The notes beneath the pieces are model-generated. The model was given only the letters and a program-made list of their open reading frames with translations. It ran no database searches and was not told the origin of the DNA. A program made the translations under genes and the position numbers. A stretch of 64,000 nucleotides of DNA from Pyrrhosoma nymphula (lineage: Eukaryota; Arthropoda; Insecta; Odonata; Coenagrionidae), in contig OY754336.1 in the NCBI GenBank assembly GCA_963573305.1, positions 12,808,699 to 12,872,698 on the forward strand, given 5' to 3'. Below, piece by piece: positions 51,801-60,800 of this stretch (position 1 is the first letter of the stretch; every line of letters starts with the position of its first letter).

Positions 51801-54800
51801 AAGGTGAATGATTTTTTCCTCTCTGGAATATTGCACTAATGTGCACTTGGGAGTTACACTGTATAAGGTTATACCGTGGCTAGTCCCGGTACCTATCCTA
51901 AACATTTATCAAAAAGAGCGAACACACCTCTCTATGTTCCGTTTGGCTTGATCCACGTGGATGGTGGTGCTAAGCGCACGCCTTGGACTGCTTCAGTGAC
52001 ATTGTATGTCCGGTAGTTTAGAACAACTTGATCCTATGATGCTCTCAAAATCATCAGGGGAAGAGGACCCCTCAGTAGCTTAACTGGCTAAAGTACTCAG
52101 CGCTAAATTGAGGGATCCAGGTTCGAATCCCAGTCAAGGCAAATGATTTTTCATCTGTGGAATATCGCACTATTAATTTTAAAGGTGCTACATTTACTTG
52201 AGATCGAAATTTTACATAAAATTTCACAGAATTCCTTTAATCTTGCTCTTTGATCTAGTTGAAATGTAGTATCTAATGACAGTTACATGAACTGGTTGTG
52301 CAATACCTAAATGGCAACTTCTCACAACCAGCCTCTCTCTTAAAAAGCTACCTAACTAACTACCTACTCAAGCATAAAGGATGATTCTAAATCCTCTCTG
52401 TGACCTGCAGTAATGGATTTCTCTTTATGCATTATTTTAGCGAATTCTTAGTTTTGAGGAAGGACTAATGAAAATGTGTACTACAGTATCTTCCTGATTA
52501 AACATAATTGTTATTATTTTTAAAAGCATATCTTTAAGTGGCCATTCATTGACGGAAGCTTGAGCCTTATAATTTAAAGACGTAAATGGAATTATGTACA
52601 CATTTGAAAACAGTCAGGGACAAGAGGAGGATGAGATTGGGGAAAGTGAAGTATGTGGAGTCTAAAACAAGTTGATCAGTGAATTGGATTTTTGCAGAAG
52701 TTTGTGGTGAAACAAAGAATGATGGTATATAGCTGAAGTGAACTATTTTATGGCAAGATGATTTGAATGTGTGTGCTGAAAAATTGAAATTTGTCCAAAA
52801 GCAAACAATAAATATAATATTATAGTTGGGGAAAGTTTTGTATTTTACACATAAGTTAGTCTGAACAACTGTAAATACCATATAAACCAGTGTCAAATGG
52901 GTTTTTCCTTTGTCTGAATTCATAATGAACCTCAAGAAGGAAAGCTCTTTTTCAAAATTGGAATTGGAGCTGGGTAGCTCACCATTCATGAATCGTTATT
53001 GGTATAAAAACACGTATGCCAGAGCTACTCTTCTCTTGACTAATTACTTGGTGACAGCAATCGCGACACAAAATTTAGCTGCACCTTTTCAAGTTCTTCC
53101 ATTCCTTAGCAATCTTTTAGATTGCAAGAAAGCCAAGAATAAAAAAATGAAATAAATACAGATACATATGAACTTTATTCAGATTAGATAGGGTAAGCAA
53201 ATGTTCCAGATGCTGCTCAATCATATTTGCTGGCAGCTTAATACCCATCTCAAAGATGTTTCTTTGCCAATAAATACACCAGCTTTAAGATAAAATTCAC
53301 TGAGATTCCAGAAATGGGCGTGAATCCTTATGAATGTCTTATTACTGATGGAAACCTAGATTTGTATAGCAATTCACCCTCGGTATATTAATTGGCATTC
53401 ACTTTATGTTGAATAATAATTTCTTAATTTTTTAAGGAAAATATTTGAACTTCTTGGTTATTTCTTTCAGGGCCTGATTATTGGGCTGTCAATGCTGTTG
53501 ATGACACAATGGAGCTCACAGATTTAACCAACAAGCTTGTTCTATGCTATTCTCCAAGTGCTTGCTGGAAACACAACTGTCCAGACCTTGCTCCTGGTGG
53601 AAAACATAATGGCCATGTTGAAGGAACCCTATGTTGCACCCGAACTGTAAAGGTAGACATTATCTCCTTAGTAATTTGGTATTTTTTACCCTTTGTGGAT
53701 TTTCTTGTCTTAACTGGCCATAAATCCTTCTTATTAGACCTGGTAAGAAAGATTCATGTATATCTTCTGTCATTTCTATAAGTCATAAAGATATAGTCTG
53801 AGGTTAAAATAGTATCCTCTGTGGGACCCTGAAACTCTCATTATCTGAATTTTTCAAGTAATATCAGCCTAGCGTGTAGCTTATGAGTCTCTAACAGTTC
53901 CCAACCTGGTCTTTTCATCAGCTGTGTTACACTCTCTGTTTACACTCTCTTAGCTTTTTTCAGTGAATCATGCTGCTTTCCTTTGTATTTTGCATATTAT
54001 CTTTCTGTGTAGGGTCACAAGTGCTCAAGGTGTGGCCTTACTAGATGCAGGATTATTTTGTATGGATTTTCTCAGGGATATAAGTGTGCTTTTTAAGCCA
54101 GGAAGTATGGTACCTATGTGCTTTCTTGTATAACTGATTGAAGTTAAATTTCATCATTAGATTATCATGTCATATTTAAGGCATAACTTGTTAAGATTAT
54201 GGTACAGAGTAATGGGGTCTGGAACTTGTTCATTCCAAGATTTACTGCATTTTCTGAAGTAATGTACTTCATATGAGCAATTATTTCACTGATTAACCAT
54301 ATGTTAAGTCTAATGTTCTTCCAGAGAACTCATTACTGTTTTAGGAATAGATACAGCATTGGTAGAAATGTAGCTACCAAACAAAGGGATGCGATAATTA
54401 TTCATGTATAATTACTTTGCCAATAGTCTCCTTTGTAATTTATGATACATATTTGTGAGTGATTAATGTCGCTAATGTTTTCCATTTTGTCTTGTCATTA
54501 AAAATAAAAAATAAGCTCTTCTGGGGGGATATTTTGGCTTCCACTGTATGTAGTTGTAAAGCTAGTTTATCTTTTTCTTGGCATTTAATTGGATTCTTTT
54601 TGTGCCCATTTTGCTTATCTTACTTTTAGGATGCTCTCATATGTTCTCTTACTTGTAGGATGCTCTCAATGGAATTGGAGGTGTATTGGTCCTACATCCT
54701 TTGCTTGAAAATGCAACGATAAGCCTGGATAAAAATCCTAGTCTGAGTTCTTCTCCATCACCTTTGCCACAGATTTTACGGGAGAAAGATGACAAAGCTG

Positions 54801-57800
54801 GTTCAGAAGAATTTGATGGTTGGGAAGTTCTGCCACATAGTTCATTTTCTGGTATTGCATGTTCATCACTAATTTTTTAGAGTAAAGAATGAATAATTTT
54901 TATTTTAAGCTGGAAACAGAGGTGTCTGTATGCAAGTTAATCCTTGAGTTAAAAAAATAAATTCAGAACTTTTCCAAGCATGCTGCCTCACATCTTAATA
55001 GGTGAATGGGTTGGTGACTTCTCATGCTGAGGACATGGGCTTTTGATAACTGAGAGTGATGACGATTTTTCAGTGGATTCCTAATCTCTCAATGGCTATG
55101 TGGAGAGCATTTCATGTGTTGTATTTTATCTGTCAGATGCATCATAAAACTGTGAACTCCTTTCATTGAGTTTAGGTTAATGCCTGGAGCTGGGTTTCCT
55201 TCTACTTTTCATCAATGCTTCGTAATATTTTCCTTATAAATACTAACCACCTATCTTACATGTTGAAAAATGCCCTCAGTTGCTGGTTAACTCTCCAAAC
55301 CAACCAACCAGGTGGCCATCAAAGGCACTTGAGATTCTCTGCTAGCATTTGACCTATTTTGACTCTGATTGGAAATAGAATCAGTGTATGTTTTAATTCA
55401 CATGCATAATTATGGTTCATAAGGTATGTTTGCAGTATATACATAATTGGATATTTTATGTGTTTTTCTAAACAAATAATAAGATAATTATGTAGTTGAA
55501 AATATAAGGTTCATGGAAATATTTCATGTTCAGATCAAGGGCTGAATTAAAATTTACGGTGATATCCTTTATTAGTTAGAACAGCTACTCATAAAAACCT
55601 GCCACCTCTTGGTGTAACCTTTGAAAACCCTGTCCGTTAATGCCACCCATCAATCATGGATACACACACACAGCACCACCAGTTCTGTAAACAAAATCCA
55701 TTCTACAAGCAGTGCTATGTGTATTGGCTGGGAAGGTAATTGGGTGATGGACTATCTGAAGATACATAGCGATGCCTTGTTGGTCAAGAGCAGTTCCTCT
55801 TCAGTAACCCAAAACATTTGTTATGTGCATTATGTCTTGTAAGTTCCCACTCCAACCATTCCTCAGCTGAAAATGCTACACTTTCCTCGTTTCTCACTCA
55901 AAGGAGTCATATGCTTTGGCAGTCTGATGCCACTCAGAGTTGCCAAATCTCTCGATTGATTCATCTGCATCCATCTGGGAAGTGGTACAGTTATTTTTAC
56001 AAGATTTTGTACACCATTAGTGGAAAGTGGATTAATATTATTTGAGGAAATAACTGTTTTTTAGTTCATTGTTCAATTGGAATAATTGATAATTAGAAGT
56101 TAAATAAATATGTTCACATGCTAACATGGTAGTAAAAAGCTTATTAACAAATATACTGCCTGGTAAAACTTGAGTTAACCTCTCTTTGAACAGCTTATAA
56201 GGAGTGATATTTCCTATCAATTGCAGCCCGTTTTATTACCTACTTTATCAATTTTCAAGGTAATTTGAGTAGCTGCTTGTGTTTCACCTTGTTGTAATTG
56301 CACATCACTATATTATTTTTCAAAGCCAGCTGCATATGTGAAATTACAGTGTTAATTGAATTTGGCATAAAAGAATATGTGGAACTTTTCCATTTCACAG
56401 TTCAGGGATTATGCGTTGGTATTTAAAAAAATATAAATATAAAAGTAAATTATGAGAACAAGGCTGTAGATATCTTTAACCAACATGGCTTCTTTTCAAC
56501 TAGATTTTGCTGATATTGGCTCTGGTATTCCAATCCTTCAGGACTATCAATAACCCTGCTGGCCTTGTTTTTGTGCAATGGATAATTTAGAGGACATTAT
56601 GGTGGGCTCATTTTCAAGCTGCTCTAACAAGGCTACATCACGTGACTTATGTTTGGGATCCAAACGAGACAATTATTTTCTGAAACTATAGAGAGAATGC
56701 AGGAAACGTGTCACGGCTTTCTTCCATATAGGCCCAGGTTCGAGAGAAAAACCCTAATAAAGAATCTTCCTCCGTATAAATCCTTTACAGTTTACGCCTT
56801 TCTTTCACTGAGGTCATAGCCTAGTGGGTTGAGGTCCTGAGCCGGTTGTCCTCATGGCTGGGGTTCGATCCCAGGTTGCAGCATTTTTTTCTATCGAATA
56901 TTTTACGAAATTACTGTAAATTGCCCACTCCCATACATTTACGGCAGTAGCAACAATTTTTTTTAATTTTCAGCCTATTTGCTGGATTTTCAATCAACCT
57001 CCTCGAGAGACTTTCAAAGCTAATTTCGGGATTCTTGTTCAGCCGAAAAGAGGCTTCACATGCTGACAGACCTAGTATGTTTAGATTTTTTATATTTTAT
57101 ATTTATTTATTGCCACCGAAAACAGCACATATTGGCCTTTACATCGGGGTATTTTAACAATCAACAATAGAAAAGCACAAACAACCATGTCCTGGGAAGT
57201 GAAAAATCCTCACCAGGCGGGATTCGAACCCGCGACCTTTGGGTTAGCAGGCGAGTACGTTACCCCGCCGCCACCGAGGCCGATTTTGAAAATAAAAGGA
57301 TACTTCCGTGAATAGGATGGGCTTGGATTGGTCGTGGGTCTTTCTCAAGGCCTTAAACAATTAACGGATTATTACTTTTTAATTAGCAACGATGTACTCT
57401 CTTAAAATTTCCTAGGAGCTGCGTTCGAGTAATGACTTCTGTAACTCTATTTCTTGTTCAATAGTGAACATGATATAGGTAAAAAAGAGATGGTAACTGT
57501 TTCCGAGGTTATGTAAAAAAATTTTCCCATGACCTTTTTGCGGAGCAACATATTATATTGAAGCGAACCCTGTATCATGGGGGAGATGAAGATATTCCAG
57601 CACAAAAAAAATATGTAATGATAACACTATTTCTTTTCCTACCTTATATTTATTTCAATTGAAGGAATTTAACTTTTCATTCATGGCGTTGAATTGCTTA
57701 CTTACGGATGACAAATGTCATTACTCAAGCGCGGCTCCTGGGAAATTTTAAGTGAGTACATCATTGCTAACTAAAAAGTAATATTCAATTCATTGTTTAT

Positions 57801-60800
57801 GGTCTTCTCGACATCTCTTACTTGACATCGTTGCCCTATTTCCCATTAAGTACGTATTTTATCTCGTCATTTTTTGTTTAATAACTTTAGCCAAATTTCA
57901 TCTTTTCCTTTCAATGGTTTATTCACTACTGACTTACTTGAATACCGAACTCTTAACAACCCAAAAAACAAAAGTGCAACGATGATAGATACATGTATGA
58001 GAAATTGCTCTCTATTTAACATTTTTCCGTCACTGAGCAGTATAAGAATTTGAACTGCTGCCAACCCTAGCGCACGGCAGCGACAAGGTCCATAAAGGAC
58101 CATTGTCCATAACCATGTCATCAATCACCACTGTATTGTTTATATATGCCTAAAATTTCATAGTTCTATATCACTAAATAAGGAAGTAAATAGTGGTTCT
58201 TTGTGTCTGTGCACCAGATACGCTCAAGTACGAAGTTTTGAGTCATAGCTGCATTGACAATTTTTCCGGAGTTGAACTGAGGACTGTAGATTTTTAATCC
58301 AACCTCGTTATCAGTCACCATTGTATTGTTTATGTTTGCCTGAAATTTCATAGTTCTATATCACTAAATAAGAAAGTAAATCGTGGTTCTTAGTGTCTAT
58401 GCACAAGATACGCTCAAGTATGAAGTTTTGAGCCATAGCTGCATTGACAATTTTTCTTGAGTCATACCGCGGACTGTAGACTTCTGACCTGAAGAAGATA
58501 GCAGCAATACTGTCGAAACTGTCATCAACGACAATGGAAGTACTGGGAAGAAAGCCCGGAAAGCCTTCACTGCCAAAAAAGAAGGGATTCTTATCTATTA
58601 TTTTAGTGATTTATATAATTATTGCTGTCTATTTGGAGGTATATACTACGTACTGGTGTTATTTCTATGCCTTAACGACTATAAATGCTCAATGGTATCA
58701 TAATCAAAGGATTCCTACTACTGCCAGTAGATCTTAAATGGTTCCTATTATTATTATCAATTAATGCCATCCTCTCCCATCATTGGATATTTTATATGTG
58801 TACATCCATCCTATGAAATATTTCATATGCATTACTATTGACTTATGGTTATAAAATGTATTAATTCAATTTGTATTGTTCTATATTGAAAATATTTGTG
58901 ATTTGTTAAAATACTTATGTCTTAAAGTGATAATAATTTCAGTCTTGTGTTTGAAAAGCATTATTAATTAAAAATTAAAAGAATTTTATTTACTAATATT
59001 AAAGCTGTATGTGTAGTTATTCAAAGCTGTTGTTTGTTCCACCTGAAATTACTTCGAGGCCTCTCAACTTATTGGTTGATTGTATATTACAAAAAATCAC
59101 ATTGAAAAGCATCTGTTGATTGTTGACATGTACTGTTTATGAGGAAACTGATTACGATTTTTATTGTTTCCTCCTTTAATTACTAATATTATGCTATTTA
59201 AAATAAATAATAAATAAAACGTTTATTGTCGTTGCCCTTATCAGTTTTTCAGACATTTTAGTACATTAATTATCATTTACACAAGATATAATTTAAAAAA
59301 TATAATAATGCTTACAAGATAGTGTTTACACTAAAATATACATAATAATAATAAATTTAGACATAAAATTCAATAAAGTGTATTTTAGTGAATAATTATT
59401 TGTCTTTGATCTAATTATAACAAATTTTCATGATTTCAGACTGGAAACTTGAACAAAACCCTGTTTCTGGATATCTGACCCTTCTGCGCAACATTATCAC
59501 CCGAAGTGCTCTTAATCAGGAGAATTTATTGAAAAACAATTCATTGGCCATAATTGGATACCTGTTGATTAAGGTATTGTAGTTTGAAAAGCCAAAAACA
59601 GTTGACTAATTCCAGGAATTTATTTTTCACTTGTACATATGAAATTTCCGTGAATTCCCTCACAGTGGAACAGTAAACCACTGGATTTGTACTGAAGTTT
59701 ACTTGAAGGCGACTAATTTAGTTGCAAGCAGTGTTTTCTCTTTCCAAGAAATAGTAAAAAGATTCTGAGTACATATTATATTTTGTAATGAATGTTTTGT
59801 TTCTTTTGAAAACCCCAAGTTATTCCTTAAGTTATGTTTTATCCCTGATGGCCCCACTGACACGATATATTATTTTTCAACAGACAAAGGCAGAGCTGAT
59901 AGACGTAAACGTGTTGATGGCAGTACAGCTTTTAGTAGAAATGGCTCATGATGCACATTCTACAAAAGGAAACCCCGGGACTTTATTGCAGGCTGTTCAT
60001 CGGCACCTTTTGTTTGACTTTCGTATTTGGTCCAGGTCACAATTTCAAATTCGAATTGGTAAGGTTAATGCTAAATATCTTTTTATGCATTATCATAAAA
60101 TTGCTTCTGGTATTTTTTATCAGTAACTCTTTTGAGAAAGAACTTACAGACAATTTCATACTGATTAAACTTCACTCTGATGGAAAAATGCTACCTCTCA
60201 TCTTGCCTTTATTAAAACAAAATAGCTCAAAAAGAGTTTAAGCTGCAGGTTCTAGAAATTACAGTCCCAGAAGTTAGATGATAGCTTTTTTTATTGAAAA
60301 AAACCTGCCAGCTGACTGGGCTTTGTAATCAGCCTGATGATTAAGCTACATAGAATTTTTCAATCCTGAGTTATACCAATAATTCTCAGCATTTTATGAA
60401 ATTAAATTTTTTCTATAAGAGTTGCTCTCAATCCTGAATTTGGCTGATAAGTCTCTACATTTTATGAAATCAAATATTAATTACAAACCTTTTGCTTGAT
60501 ATAGGCCATCTTCAGTATGTGTCTACTGTGGTGAAAGAAGATAGACGTTACTTCCGAAAGCATTATGGTGTTCAGTTTCTCCTTGATGTAATCAGAAGGC
60601 ACTATAATTCTGAAAGCATGGTGGACACAAGTGAAGATGGAGTACTCTTAAGTTCTGAAGATCTTTTTACTGTTCGACGTGCTCTTCTGGGTCTTGTGAA
60701 GTATTTTCTGCAAAAGGATGTTAATGTGAGGGAGGTCTATTACCTCCTGGGATTTCTTGTATCAGTTCGAGATGAATCTCTGGTAAGTCAATGATATTTC

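Noticed and set aside
51736..51810. Possible tRNA gene with TAGCTTAACTGG and GGGTTCAAATCCC
   Set aside because: Several copies share an identical non-tRNA body downstream, so it is a SINE head.
57202..57284. Possible genuine tRNA gene on the minus strand (perfect B box)
   Set aside because: The 5' and 3' ends do not form an acceptor stem, and the sequence continues into a SINE body with an AATA tail.
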